Part shown: one piece after another, positions 51,693-60,970 of the stretch
Layout: every line of letters starts with the position of its first letter
Position numbering within the stretch: position 1 is the first letter of the stretch
Assembly (NCBI GenBank): GCA_039944855.1
Contig: JBDUXZ010000031.1
Location: 1 to 64,000 of the forward strand
DNA length: 64,000 nt
Reading direction: 5' to 3'
From: Rhodothermales bacterium
Lineage (GTDB): Bacteria > Bacteroidota > Rhodothermia > Rhodothermales > JANQRZ01
Position numbers and translations under genes: made by a program
The notes under the pieces: generated by a model
What the model was told of the DNA's origin: nothing
Seen by the model: the letters and a program-made list of their open reading frames with translations, nothing else
Databases searched by the model: none

Positions 51693-51845
51693 CTAACAAA
51701 ACCTCAATCCGTCATTGCGAGCGACTGAAAGGAGCGCGGCAACCCCGCAGGGCTCGGCGCAGCCCATCTCCTCCGGTTTGCTGGGGTCGAGAGATTGCCG
51801 CGTCGCTGCGCTCCTCGCAATGACAAGGTGGAGGGGTTTTGGTAG
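51693..51845. repeat. 153-base inverted repeat with CATTGCGAG core
   Basis: The left arm 51693-51742 and right arm 51795-51845 are imperfect inverse copies, matching best at CTAaCAAAACC, GTCATTGCGAG and GCGGCAA. It sits between the DUF58 gene and the convergent acyltransferase gene. From memory, palindromes with the core GTCATTGCGAG occur in many bacterial lineages; a genome-wide search is needed to confirm copies here. Confidence 0.65.
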
Positions 51846-51851
51846 GGACCC

Positions 51852-52463
51852 TTAGCCTGCGCCTTCCGGCTTCAGCGGCGTCGCGGCGGCGTAGAACGTC
51901 CGCATCGGCGCGAGGTCGGCGTCGAGGTCGCCGGTGGGGACGACGGGCGGGGCGGCGACGATCCGGCGACGGCCGTAGTCGAACGTGACGGGGACGATGG
52001 GGATGCCCGCGCCGCGCGCGATGTGGTAGAACCCCGTCCGCCACGTCGTCACCCGTTGGCGCGTGCCCTCCGGCGCGAGGCCGAGCACGAAGGCGTCGTG
52101 CGTCTGGAATTTCTCGACGACCTGCTGCACGACGCCGCCCGCCACGTCCCGCCGCACCGGCGTCCCGCCGAGCCACCGCATCAGCCAGCCCAGCGGCGGG
52201 GCGAAGAGGGTGTGCTTGCCGAGGAAGTACGCCTCCAGCCCGAGCGCCCGCCGCGCAAGCACGCCGACGATGAAGTCCCAGTTCGACGTGTGCGGGGCCA
52301 CGGCGACGATGAACTTCGGCGCGTCGGGGAAGGCGCCATCGAACCCCCACCCCGCTGCGCGCAGCACGGCGCGGCTGAGCTGCCGCGTGACGGCGTTCCG
52401 CTTGCGCGGCACGCGCGGGCCGAGGTCGGGCAGGGGGACGAGATCGGCTGCGGGCGGCGCCAT
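51852..52463 (-). CDS. 1-acylglycerol-3-phosphate acyltransferase-like (PlsC family)
   Basis: The 203-residue protein has the acyltransferase motifs: HTSNWD (the H-x4-D catalytic pair), GLEAYFLGKHTLF, and EGTR in a VLGLAPEGTRQRVTTWRTGFYHIA context, then IPIVPVTFDYG. It is a compact PlsC-type protein of phospholipid synthesis, possibly with an unusual acyl acceptor. I chose the ATG at 52461-52463, which overlaps the upstream gene's TGA by one base (TGATG), so translation is coupled. Longer open frames upstream lie inside the esterase gene and are not credible. Confidence 0.85.
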   Translation of the reverse strand: MAPPAADLVPLPDLGPRVPRKRNAVTRQLSRAVLRAAGWGFDGAFPDAPKFIVAVAPHTSNWDFIVGVLARRALGLEAYFLGKHTLFAPPLGWLMRWLGGTPVRRDVAGGVVQQVVEKFQTHDAFVLGLAPEGTRQRVTTWRTGFYHIARGAGIPIVPVTFDYGRRRIVAAPPVVPTGDLDADLAPMRTFYAAATPLKPEGAG

Positions 52464-53983
52464 CAGTTCACGAGCGTGACGAGGCGCGACGCCGTGCGCT
52501 CGCCGTCGGAAAGCCGGCAGACATAGACGCCGGCCGCGCCGATCCGCTCGGCGTCGACGGCGACGGTGTGGGGACCGGCCGGCAGCGCCGCACCGCCGGC
52601 GAGGTCGGCGACGAGCCGGCCGCCGAGGTCGTAGCAGCGGAGAGCGACGGGCGACGGGGCGTCGAGGGCGAACTGAAACGTGACGCTGTCGCGGGCGGGG
52701 TTGGGGTAGGGCGTGAGGCGGAGATCGGGCACCGCGCCGTTGCTGTCCTCGGCGTCGGTGGCCGTGGCGGGGAGGAGGGCGGCGAGCATCTCGTCGAGGA
52801 GCGCGCGCCAGTTCCCCCACGAGTGACCCTCGGGCACCTCGCGGTAGACGAGCGCGTGGTCGTTCGACTCGAATACGGTCCGCATCTGCCGGGCGCCGTC
52901 CTCGGTGTCGTTGATCGTGCCCGTCGACATGTACACGTCGAACAGTCCGTCCTCCGCCTCAGCCACGAGGGTATAAATCGACGGTCCCTCCCATCCGAGC
53001 GCGCCCTGCTCGCTCACCCAGAACGCGGGCGACTGGATCGCGAGCTTGCCGAACGTGTCGGGGTGGAGCAGGCCGAGGTAGGCCGAGAACAGCCCGCCGA
53101 GCGAGGTCCCGAGGATCACGCGGCCGTCTCGGTCGGTGCGCGTCCGGTACGCCGCGTCGACGGCAGGCACGAGCTCGTCGGCGACGAATGCGGCGAAGTC
53201 GGGGTTCTGGACGTACTGCTCCTGCCGGCGATTCTGCCCGTTCACGCGTGGGTCGATGAACACGGCGATCGCGGGCTCGGCGCGGCCCTCCGCGATCAGG
53301 TTGTCGAGGACGATGCGGAACGCGCCGAGCCGGTCGTCGGCGTACTCGTGCCCGTCGGTGACGTAGACGACGGGGAGGTTCGAGAGGTCGTCGTAGCCGG
53401 GGGGCGTGTAGACGCGGTAGCGGACGGTGTAGCCGAGCGCGGCGCTGGCGAGCGAGAGATTCGGGGTGAACGCGCCGGCCGGCACCTGGGGGTCGCGGAC
53501 GGTCTCGGCGGGGAAGACCCACGCGGGCATCCGCAACTCGGAGTTCGGGCCGAACCCGCTCCACTGCTGGTGCGGGTTCGCCGGGTCGAGGATCCACGTG
53601 CCGCTGCGGACGAGCTTGTAGTCGAGCCGGGCGGCCCCGGGGAAGCGGTAGACCCGCATCCACACGTCGCTCAGCCCGACGCGGCCGAGGGGCCCCGCGC
53701 TCGGGTTCCAGCCGTTGAGGTCGCCCGCGACGGCGAGCGAGGAGGCCGATCCGCGGTAGAGGAACGCGGCCGAGTCGCCGAGCGCGAACGGGACCTGCTC
53801 CGCCGCGATGAGGTCGGCCCACAGCGCGTCGAGGGCGGCGTCGCGTTCGTCCGCGTCCCCGATGCCGCCGATCGTGGCGAGGCTGTCGGTGAACTGCGCG
53901 AAGGTGGCGAAGGGGAGCGGGCTCTGCGCCTGCGCCGGGGCGGCGATCAGGGCGAGCAGGAGGAGGGCGGAGCGGATCAACAC
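52463..53983 (-). CDS. Secreted esterase with type IX sorting domain
   Basis: The 506-residue precursor has a signal peptide (to APAQAQ), an N-terminal beta-sandwich segment resembling an early-set carbohydrate-binding domain (about 70-170; SLAVAGDLNGWNPSA), an alpha/beta-hydrolase domain with TLGTSLGGLFSAYLG (nucleophile serine), aspartate and histidine (EGHSWGNW), and a C-terminal sorting domain, LTPYPNPARDSVTFQF to the end. The layout matches IroE/Fes-like and feruloyl-esterase-like secreted enzymes. It is translationally joined to the PlsC-like gene. Substrate unknown. Confidence 0.85.
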   Translation of the reverse strand: MLIRSALLLLALIAAPAQAQSPLPFATFAQFTDSLATIGGIGDADERDAALDALWADLIAAEQVPFALGDSAAFLYRGSASSLAVAGDLNGWNPSAGPLGRVGLSDVWMRVYRFPGAARLDYKLVRSGTWILDPANPHQQWSGFGPNSELRMPAWVFPAETVRDPQVPAGAFTPNLSLASAALGYTVRYRVYTPPGYDDLSNLPVVYVTDGHEYADDRLGAFRIVLDNLIAEGRAEPAIAVFIDPRVNGQNRRQEQYVQNPDFAAFVADELVPAVDAAYRTRTDRDGRVILGTSLGGLFSAYLGLLHPDTFGKLAIQSPAFWVSEQGALGWEGPSIYTLVAEAEDGLFDVYMSTGTINDTEDGARQMRTVFESNDHALVYREVPEGHSWGNWRALLDEMLAALLPATATDAEDSNGAVPDLRLTPYPNPARDSVTFQFALDAPSPVALRCYDLGGRLVADLAGGAALPAGPHTVAVDAERIGAAGVYVCRLSDGERTASRLVTLVN

Positions 53984-54075
53984 GGGAAGCTGGACCGTTT
54001 GCGGGGAGCGTGGGAGACGATGCCGAAAGATACTCCCATGCGCTCCCTTCTCCCGTCCCCTCGTCTCCCCGCCCG

Positions 54076-55248
54076 ATGCTCACCGCGCTCCTCCTCGACC
54101 TCGACGGCACGCTCCTCGACACCAACCGCTTCCACGTCACCGCCTTCGTCGAGGCGTTCGCGGCCCACGGCTACGGCGTCGCCCGCGACCGGATCGACCG
54201 GGCCGTGGGGATGGGCGGCGACAAGCTCATCGCCGACGTACTCGGCGAGGCTGCGGAGCGCGAGCACGGCGACGCCATCCGCGCAACCTACGGCGAGAGC
54301 TTCGAGCGGCTCGCCACCGAGCACGCCTTCGCCCTCTTTTCCGGCGCGCTCGACCTCATCGCCACCGCGAAAGACCGCGGGCTGAAAGTGGCGATCGCCA
54401 CGTCGTCCGGCGAGGACGACCTCGAAACCATCTTCGAGAGCGCGGGCGTCGATCTCCGCGAACGTGTGGACGTGGTGACGACGAAGAGCGACGTGGACGA
54501 GTCCAAGCCGGCGGCGGACGTGGTCGAGGCCGTGCTCGCCAAACTCGGCGTCGCTGCCACCGAAGCAGCGCTCGTCGGCGACACGCGCTACGACTTCGAG
54601 GCCTGCACCCGCGTCGGCGTCGCCGGCATCGGCGTCGCAACGTGGGTCTTCGACGCCGACGCCCTGCGCCGGGCCGGCGCTCGCGTGGTCTACGCCGATG
54701 CCGCCGACCTCCTCGCCCATCTCGACGACGCGCTCGCCGCCGTCTCGCCCGGCCCCGATGTGCTGACGCAGGGCCGACTCGACACGCTGATGGGCGAGGC
54801 GCTCTCCGAGGCCACGCGCGGCTTCGCGGCAGGCGAGGTGCCGATCGGAGCGGTCGTGGCGCGGTGGGACGGCACGGTCGTCGCTCGCGGGCACAACGAG
54901 GCACGCGAGACGGGGACGAACCTCGCCCACGCCGAACTCCTCGCGCTCCAACACGCCGCCGTCGAAGGCGGCGGGCGGGCGGAGGATCTCGTGCTCGTCA
55001 CCACCCTCGAGCCGTGCGCGATGTGCCTCGGCGCGGCGGTCGAGGCCGGGATCGACACGGTCGTGTTCGCGCTCGGCGCGCCGCCGAACGGAGCGACGGG
55101 CAAGCTGCAGACGATGCCCGAACGGCGGATGCCGCGCATCGTCGGCGGAGTGAAGGCGGGGGAGAGTCGGGCCCTTTTGGAGCGGTGGCTCGCCTCGCAG
55201 CCGGAGGGCGAAGGCGGGTTCGTGCGCGACCTGCTGAGCCAAGGTTGA
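54076..55248 (+). CDS. HAD hydrolase fused to a TadA-type deaminase domain
   Basis: The 390-residue protein joins two enzymes. Residues 1-225 are a HAD phosphatase: LLLDLDGTLLD with D8 and D10, ATSSGEDD and KPAADVVEAVLAKLG with VGDTRYDFEA. Residues 235-390 are a cytidine/adenosine deaminase-like domain: AVVARWDGTVVARGHNE, AHAELLAL with H285 and E287, and LEPCAMCLGA with C314 and C317, all zinc-site residues. The deaminase resembles nucleoside deaminases of the TadA/GuaD type. The ATG at 54076 is chosen because it starts the HAD core; the frame extends 22 codons upstream without features. A fusion of the two is uncommon in my experience. No frame shift is visible. Confidence 0.85.
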   Translation: MLTALLLDLDGTLLDTNRFHVTAFVEAFAAHGYGVARDRIDRAVGMGGDKLIADVLGEAAEREHGDAIRATYGESFERLATEHAFALFSGALDLIATAKDRGLKVAIATSSGEDDLETIFESAGVDLRERVDVVTTKSDVDESKPAADVVEAVLAKLGVAATEAALVGDTRYDFEACTRVGVAGIGVATWVFDADALRRAGARVVYADAADLLAHLDDALAAVSPGPDVLTQGRLDTLMGEALSEATRGFAAGEVPIGAVVARWDGTVVARGHNEARETGTNLAHAELLALQHAAVEGGGRAEDLVLVTTLEPCAMCLGAAVEAGIDTVVFALGAPPNGATGKLQTMPERRMPRIVGGVKAGESRALLERWLASQPEGEGGFVRDLLSQG

Positions 55249-55509
55249 GAGAGCCGCGTCGCGCATTGTCGGGGCGCAAGCAATTATCGTGCTTCGGGTA
55301 ACGAAGAGGGGAATGGCGGGGCGATCCGTCCGTGAGGTGATTTTTTTGATCGTGAACATTGTGTGGAGGGGCATGTGTGCGTACCCTGGTCCCGGTCGCG
55401 CACGGTCGCCGTATCTGTGGTGTTCATTCGAGTTGCGAACACACGTAGCGGAATCGATCGGGGTGCGGCTCTTCTCGTTCCTGCTCCTCTCAGCCACGGA
55501 GACCTCTCC

Positions 55510-58302
55510 ATGCCTCGGACCGCTACCCCACCACGCTTCTTCCCCGCGCTCCTGTGCGGGCTCCTGCTAGCGACCACCTTCGCCCCTGCCCACGCCCAAG
55601 ACAAGCGTCCCGCCCTCGACGCCGCCTTCGCCGGAGCCCTCACCGAAGTGACGTGGAGCGCGGAGCGCGACGTGCCGCTCTTCCTCTCGGGCGACCTCCG
55701 CGCTGCCGACGGTAAGCGCGGCGTCGACGCCGCCACGGCCTTCCTTGCCGAGCGCGCCCCGCTCTTCGGCCTCGCGGATGCCGAGGCGTTCCGCCCGACC
55801 CGTACTGAGGTCGGCGACCTCGGCGACACGCACGTCCGCGTGCAGCAGACCGTCGACGGCGTGCCCGTCTTCGGGGCCGAGTCGATCGTCCACCTCGACC
55901 GGAGCGGGGCCGTCTACGCCTTCAACGGCGACGTCTACCCCGAGGCCGCGCGCGTCGCCACGCGGCCGGGGCTCTCCGCCGCCGCCGCGATCTCCGCCGC
56001 GCAGGCCAACCTCGCCCCCGGCACGGTCTACCGCGCCACGAACGTCTCGCGCGCCGCCGACGCCTTCGCCGCCGCCGAGCAGCCCGACTGGGCGCCCACG
56101 GCCGAACTCGTCGTCTACCCGCTCGGCAAAGCCTTCGTGCTTGCGTACCACGTCCGCCTCTTCGTCGACGCGCCCGCGCCCGCCAACTGGGAAGTGTTCG
56201 TCGACGCCGCCACGGGCGAGATCGTCGACCGCTACAACTCGATCCACACGACGGACGCGCACGCCGAGTCGGCGAGCCCTGTGTCGGTGATGATGCAGGA
56301 CGGCATCGGCAGCGGGTCCAGCCTCTTCGGCGGCACGCTCGCGATCCCGACGTTCCTCTCCGGCGGGAACTACTACCTCTACAACACCACGCGCGGGCCG
56401 AGCTACATCCGCACGATGACCGCCAACAACGGGACGAGCCTCCCCGGCTCCTACGTCACCGACCCCGACAACAACTTCACGTCGCAGGTGCAGAAGGCCG
56501 CCGTCGACGCGCACTACGGCGCGATCACGACGTTCGACTACTTCAAGAACACCCACAACCGCAGCTCCTACAACAACAACAACGCGACGATTACGAGCAC
56601 GGTCCACTACTCGAACAACTACAACAACGCGTTCTGGAACGGCTCGCAGATGGTCTACGGCGACGGCGACGGCAGCCAGTTCATCGCCCTCGTCTCGCTC
56701 GACATCGCGGCGCACGAGCTGACGCACGCCGTCACGAGCGCCTCGGCCGGGCTGATCTACCAGAACGAGTCCGGCGCGCTCAACGAGGCCGTCTCCGACA
56801 TCTTCGCGGCGATGGTGGACCGCGACGACTGGAAGGTCGGCGAGGACAGCTACACGCCGGGTGTCTCGGGCGACGCGCTCCGCTACCTCAACAACCCGCC
56901 GCTCGGCAACCAGCCCGACCGCTACGCCGACCGCTACACCGGCTCCGGGGACAACGGCGGCGTCCACATCAACTCCGGGATTCCGAACAAGGTGGCCTAC
57001 CTCATGGCCGACGGCGGCACGCACTACGGTCAGGCCGTCGCCGCGATCGGCCGCGCCAAGACCGAGGCGATCTGGTACCGCGCCCTCACGGTCTACTTCA
57101 CGCAGTCGACGAACTTCGCCGCCGCGCGGACCGGCGTGCTCCAGGCCACGGCCGACCTCTACGGCACGAGCGGGACGGAGTATTCGACGGTGCAGAACGC
57201 GTGGGCGTCCGTCGGCATCGGGAGCCCGGCCGGTGGGGGGAACCCGCCGCCCTCGAACGACACGTACGAGCCCAACGACTCGTTCGCCACCGCCCACGGC
57301 CCGCTCACGTCCGGCACGGCGATCTCTTCGTTCATCGCCTCGTCCTCCGACGACGACTACTACACGTTCACGTCCACGGCGACAGGCACGATCAACGTCA
57401 CGCTCGGCGGGTTCTCCGGCGACTACGACGTATTCCTCTACAACAGCGCCCAAGCCGAACTCGGCCGCGGCTACACGACGAACAACCCCGAGACGATCTC
57501 CGTCACGAACGCCGCCGCCGGGACCTACTACGTCCGCGTCGACGGCTACAACGGCGCCTCGTCCACGACCGACGACTACCAGCTCACCGTCACCTTCCCG
57601 ACGGGCGGGGGCGGCGGCACGCCGCAGTGGTACTACGAGGACCTCGTCTACGAGTCGCCGCACAACTACCCCAACAACTACAACAACTCGAAGACCTACA
57701 CGAAGGCCGGCGCGCAGCGCGTGGCGATGTACTTCTCGCAGTTCAACACGGAAGCGAACTACGACTTCGTCTACATCAAGGACGCGGGCGGCACGACGCG
57801 GGCGACCTACCACGGCAGCAAGTCCGCGTTCTGGGCGATCGTGGACGGCGCGAGCATCACGGCCAATCTCGTCAGCGACTACAGCGTGACGCGCTACGGC
57901 TACAAGGTGACGCGTGTGGCCTACTTCAGCCCGAACCCGCTCTTCGCGGGTGGGGAAGAGGGCACGCCGATGGCGTTCGCGCCGGACGCAGCCGAGAGCG
58001 TGCCGGTCGAGGTCGGTGCGAAGTCGCTCACCGGCCCGGTGGAGTTCGGCCTCGGGCAGAACCGGCCGAACCCGCTCACCTCATCGGCGACGATTAGCTA
58101 CGGGCTCGACGCGACGAGCGCCGTCCGGCTCGTGGTCTACGACGTGCTCGGCCGCGAGGTGGCCGTGCTCGCCGACGACGTGCGCGAGGCGGGGTCGTAC
58201 GAGGTGCGCTTCGACGCGACGGACCTCCCGGCGGGGACGTACTTCTACCGCCTGACGGCGGGGGACCACGTCGAGACGAAGCAGATGACGATCGTGCGCT
58301 AG
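55510..58302 (+). CDS. Secreted M4-family metalloprotease with PPC and sorting domains
   Basis: The 930-residue precursor has a signal peptide (to APAHAQ), a FTP/PepSY-like propeptide (about 25-250), a thermolysin-type catalytic domain with AAHELTHAV (zinc histidines H402 and H406, E403) and LNEAVSD with zinc ligand E426, then a PPC domain (EPNDSFATAHGPL to about 690), a beta-sandwich domain with a CUB-like look (about 700-800), and a C-terminal type IX sorting domain (NRPNPLTSSATISYGL, VVYDVLGREVAVL, LPAGTYFYRL). I chose the ATG at 55510 for the signal peptide. It is a secreted protease. A terminator follows. Confidence 0.92.
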   Translation: MPRTATPPRFFPALLCGLLLATTFAPAHAQDKRPALDAAFAGALTEVTWSAERDVPLFLSGDLRAADGKRGVDAATAFLAERAPLFGLADAEAFRPTRTEVGDLGDTHVRVQQTVDGVPVFGAESIVHLDRSGAVYAFNGDVYPEAARVATRPGLSAAAAISAAQANLAPGTVYRATNVSRAADAFAAAEQPDWAPTAELVVYPLGKAFVLAYHVRLFVDAPAPANWEVFVDAATGEIVDRYNSIHTTDAHAESASPVSVMMQDGIGSGSSLFGGTLAIPTFLSGGNYYLYNTTRGPSYIRTMTANNGTSLPGSYVTDPDNNFTSQVQKAAVDAHYGAITTFDYFKNTHNRSSYNNNNATITSTVHYSNNYNNAFWNGSQMVYGDGDGSQFIALVSLDIAAHELTHAVTSASAGLIYQNESGALNEAVSDIFAAMVDRDDWKVGEDSYTPGVSGDALRYLNNPPLGNQPDRYADRYTGSGDNGGVHINSGIPNKVAYLMADGGTHYGQAVAAIGRAKTEAIWYRALTVYFTQSTNFAAARTGVLQATADLYGTSGTEYSTVQNAWASVGIGSPAGGGNPPPSNDTYEPNDSFATAHGPLTSGTAISSFIASSSDDDYYTFTSTATGTINVTLGGFSGDYDVFLYNSAQAELGRGYTTNNPETISVTNAAAGTYYVRVDGYNGASSTTDDYQLTVTFPTGGGGGTPQWYYEDLVYESPHNYPNNYNNSKTYTKAGAQRVAMYFSQFNTEANYDFVYIKDAGGTTRATYHGSKSAFWAIVDGASITANLVSDYSVTRYGYKVTRVAYFSPNPLFAGGEEGTPMAFAPDAAESVPVEVGAKSLTGPVEFGLGQNRPNPLTSSATISYGLDATSAVRLVVYDVLGREVAVLADDVREAGSYEVRFDATDLPAGTYFYRLTAGDHVETKQMTIVR

Positions 58303-58327
58303 CACAGCACGTTCGCTGAGGGGTAGC

Positions 58328-58366
58328 GAGGGGGCGTTCCGATATCGGGGCGCCCCCTCTTTCGTT
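58328..58366 (+). terminator. Rho-independent terminator after the M4 protease gene
   Basis: GAGGGGGCG (58328-58336) and CGCCCCCTC (58351-58359) form a 9-base stem with a 14-base loop, followed by TTTCGTT. Confidence 0.6.
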
Positions 58367-58415
58367 GGCGGACCCCCTGTCCGTCTCGTGGTCGGTCTGC
58401 TCCCGACTTCGACGA

Positions 58416-58440
58416 GCTGTCCCCCTTCAAGGGGGACAGC
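58416..58440. repeat. Perfect inverted repeat GCTGTCCCCCTT / AAGGGGGACAGC
   Basis: Twelve-base arms around a single C form a perfect hairpin 100 bases before the ppx ATG. It may be a second terminator or a dispersed palindrome. Confidence 0.6.
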
Positions 58441-58540
58441 CCCGTGAGCGTTGAGCGCGTCAGTGTGATGCGAACGGGGCGGGGGGTCCCGCCGCGGCGT
58501 AGCTTGCGGTCCTCGGCCAGCCCTTCTGCCTCAGCGCTCC

Positions 58541-60151
58541 ATGCCTGTCCCGCTCTACCCGACGACGGACGCCACCCTCGACCCCGCCCCCGGCGTCGAG
58601 ACCAGCGCCGTACCCGGCGCGATCCGGCTCTGCGTCATCGACATCGGCTCGAACTCGTTCCACGCCGTCGTCTTCGACGCCTTCCCCGACGGCACGTTCG
58701 CGATCGTCGCCACGCTCAAGGAGATGGTGCAGCTCGGCGAGGGCGGGTTCACGACGCACCAGTTGACCGAGGCGGCGCAGGCGCGCGGGCTCGCCGCCCT
58801 CGCCAGCATCCGCGAGATGGCCGACGGCTACGGCGTGTCCGACTACGTCGCCTGCGCCACGAGCGCGGTGCGCGAGGCCGAGAACGGCGGCGAGTTCATC
58901 GAGCGGGCGCGCGAGGAGACCGGGATCTACATCCGCACGATCTCGGGCGAGATCGAGGCCGAGCTGATCTACAAAGCCGTCCGCCACGCCGTCGACCTCG
59001 CCGAGCCGTCGCTCCTCGTCGACATCGGCGGCGGCTCGACGGAGTTCATCGTGGCCGACCGCGACGGGATGCACTTCGCCACGAGCCTCAAGCTTGGCGC
59101 GGCGCGGATGACGGAGCAGTTCGTCACGACCGATCCCGTGGAGGCGCCGGAGTTCCAGGCGCTCCGGGCGCACATCCGCCGCGAGCTCGGGCCGGTCTTC
59201 CGCGTGGCGCACGAGCGCGGCGTCCGCCGCGTCATCGGCAGCTCGGGCACGCTGCAGAACCTCGCCACGCTCGCGTCGTCGTCGTTCGGCGAGGCCGGGC
59301 AGATCTTCGACTACGTCTTCGACGCCGTCAACATCCGGCGCGCGACGAAGCTCGTCATGCGCTCCGACCGCGCAGAGCGGCTGGGGATGCCTGGCCTGCT
59401 GGAGAAGCGCGTGGACCAGATCGTCGCCGGGGCCACGCTCATCGACGTCGTGCTGAAGGACCTCGGGATCAAGCGGTTCGAGGTCAGCCCCGACGCGCTC
59501 CGCGAGGGGATCGTGGTCGACTTCGTCGAGCGGAACTACAAGTGGATCAAGCGGCTCGCGCCGTTCCGCAGCGTGCGGCGGCGGAGCGTCTACGACCTCG
59601 CGATCCGGCTCCGGTGGGACGAGGCCCACGCCCGCCACGTCACCCGCCTCGCCCTCCGCCTCTTCGACGCGACCGAGCCGCTCCACAGCCGGGGCGAGCA
59701 CGCGCGCGAGCTGCTCGAATACGCCGCGATCCTCCGCGACGTGGGCTACGCCGTCAGCCGCCGGAGCCACCACAAGCACTCACTCTACGTCATCAAAAAC
59801 GCTGACCTCAAGGGGTTCACGCCCGACGAGATCGCCGTCATCGCGAATGTTGCCCGCTACCACCGCGCTGGCCTCCCGAGCGAGCGCCACGCCGACTACG
59901 CCCGGCTCGACGGCGAGCAGCGGCGCCTCGTCGACGAACTCGCCGCGATCCTCCGCCTCGCGAACGGCCTCGACCGCAGCCACTTCCAGAACGTCATCCA
60001 CTTCGACGCCCACTGCGAGGACGACCGGCTCCGCCTCGTCGTGCAGACGAAAGCCGACCCGCAGCTCGACGTGTGGGCGGCGGGCCGGGGCGCGGGGCTG
60101 TTCCGCCGCACGTTTGGTCTGCCTGTCCGCGTCGAGGTAGAAGGGGCGTAG
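58541..60151 (+). CDS. ppx: Exopolyphosphatase / GppA phosphatase family protein
   Basis: The 536-residue protein has the ASKHA-fold start CVIDIGSNSFHAVVFD (near residue 32), ACATSAVREAENG, DIGGGSTEFIV (about 160) and SSGTLQNLATLAS, typical of Ppx/GppA, and a C-terminal HD-type helical domain (RGEHARELLEYAAILRDVGYAVSRRSHHKHSLYVIKNA). It hydrolyses polyphosphate or (p)ppGpp pentaphosphate. The ATG at 58541 is 40 bases after a TAGCTTG -7-like box. Its first 27 residues are a variable leader. It is monocistronic with 232 bases to the next gene. Confidence 0.88.
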   Translation: MPVPLYPTTDATLDPAPGVETSAVPGAIRLCVIDIGSNSFHAVVFDAFPDGTFAIVATLKEMVQLGEGGFTTHQLTEAAQARGLAALASIREMADGYGVSDYVACATSAVREAENGGEFIERAREETGIYIRTISGEIEAELIYKAVRHAVDLAEPSLLVDIGGGSTEFIVADRDGMHFATSLKLGAARMTEQFVTTDPVEAPEFQALRAHIRRELGPVFRVAHERGVRRVIGSSGTLQNLATLASSSFGEAGQIFDYVFDAVNIRRATKLVMRSDRAERLGMPGLLEKRVDQIVAGATLIDVVLKDLGIKRFEVSPDALREGIVVDFVERNYKWIKRLAPFRSVRRRSVYDLAIRLRWDEAHARHVTRLALRLFDATEPLHSRGEHARELLEYAAILRDVGYAVSRRSHHKHSLYVIKNADLKGFTPDEIAVIANVARYHRAGLPSERHADYARLDGEQRRLVDELAAILRLANGLDRSHFQNVIHFDAHCEDDRLRLVVQTKADPQLDVWAAGRGAGLFRRTFGLPVRVEVEGA

Positions 60152-60256
60152 GGGGAGGCGCGCCGTCGCAGCCCGCGCGGCGGTATCTTGTGCGATGCCG
60201 CTACGGGCTATGGCGGGCCTTTCTTGCATTCTTCCGCTCTTCGCGTGGGAGGCCGG

Positions 60257-60286
60257 TTGATGCTCTGGCGTCCTTTCTCTAACTTC
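60257..60286 (+). promoter_or_regulatory. Promoter candidate for the nuo genes
   Basis: TTG, a 20-base spacer and TAACTTC fit the -33/-7 pattern, about 98 bases before the nuoJ ATG. A further -7-like TATCTTG lies at 60184-60190. Confidence 0.4.
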
Positions 60287-60383
60287 CGTCGATCTGCGCG
60301 GGAGCCCTCACCCCCTCGTCGTCTCGTCCCCCGCGCCGCCCGTTTTCGTGCGCTTCGCTCGCGCCCGCCCGACCCCTCACCCG

Positions 60384-60893
60384 ATGATCGGACCCCTCCT
60401 GTTTTTCCTGTTTGCCGTCCTCGCGATTGTCGGCGCGCTCGGCATGCTGATCGCGCGCAACCCGGTGTCGAGCGCGCTGTGGATGGTGATGAACCTGTTC
60501 TCGATCGCGTGCCTCTACCTCACGCTGCACGCGCAGTTCATCGCCATCATCCAGATCCTCGTCTACGCCGGGGCGATCATGGTGCTGTTCCTCTTCGTGA
60601 TCATGCTCCTCAACCTCGGCGAAGTCCCGCGCCTGCCGGCCTTCGACTGGCGGAAGGGCGTGGCCTTCCTCCTCGGCGTCGCCGTTCTCGCGCAGATCCT
60701 CTACGTCGTCGCCCTCGGCCTCGACGTGGTGCCGACGACGACGACGCCTTTCGAGGCGAGCGTGAACGGCTCGGCCGAGGCCGTCGGCCTCGTGCTCTTC
60801 ACCGACTACGCCTTCACGATCCAGATCATCGGCGTGCTCCTGCTCGCGGCCACGATCGGCGCCGTCCTCCTCGCCAAGAAGCGATTCGTTTGA
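60384..60893 (+). CDS. nuoJ: NADH-quinone oxidoreductase subunit J
   Basis: The 169-residue membrane subunit of complex I has five hydrophobic segments: LLFFLFAVLAIVGALGMLI, SALWMVMNLFSIACLYLTL (with the NPVSSAL start), FIAIIQILVYAGAIMVLFLFVIMLL (the most conserved NuoJ stretch), FLLGVAVLAQILYVVAL and IQIIGVLLLAATIGAVLLAKK. I chose the ATG at 60384. It begins a plus-strand nuoJ-K-L-M run; nuoH and nuoI are not just upstream, so the operon is split or extends elsewhere. Confidence 0.93.
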   Translation: MIGPLLFFLFAVLAIVGALGMLIARNPVSSALWMVMNLFSIACLYLTLHAQFIAIIQILVYAGAIMVLFLFVIMLLNLGEVPRLPAFDWRKGVAFLLGVAVLAQILYVVALGLDVVPTTTTPFEASVNGSAEAVGLVLFTDYAFTIQIIGVLLLAATIGAVLLAKKRFV

Positions 60894-60895
60894 GT

Positions 60896-60970
60896 CGAGC
60901 GTCGGGGGTCGGGCGTCCATTGCTCCTGAGCCTCGACCCCCGACTCCCGACCCCTGACTCCCGACGCTCG
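60896..60970. repeat. Inverted repeat in the nuoJ-nuoK gap
   Basis: CGAGCGTCGGG (60896-60906) pairs with CCCGACGCTCG (60960-60970), 11 exact bases, and the right arm touches the GTG of nuoK. Inside are tandem words CCGACTCCCGACCCCTGA. Same build as the other gap elements, unrelated sequence. Confidence 0.6.

Noticed and set aside
51720-51850. A small protein gene in the gap after DUF58
   Set aside because: The gap is a long imperfect inverted repeat; the open frames in it have no motif.
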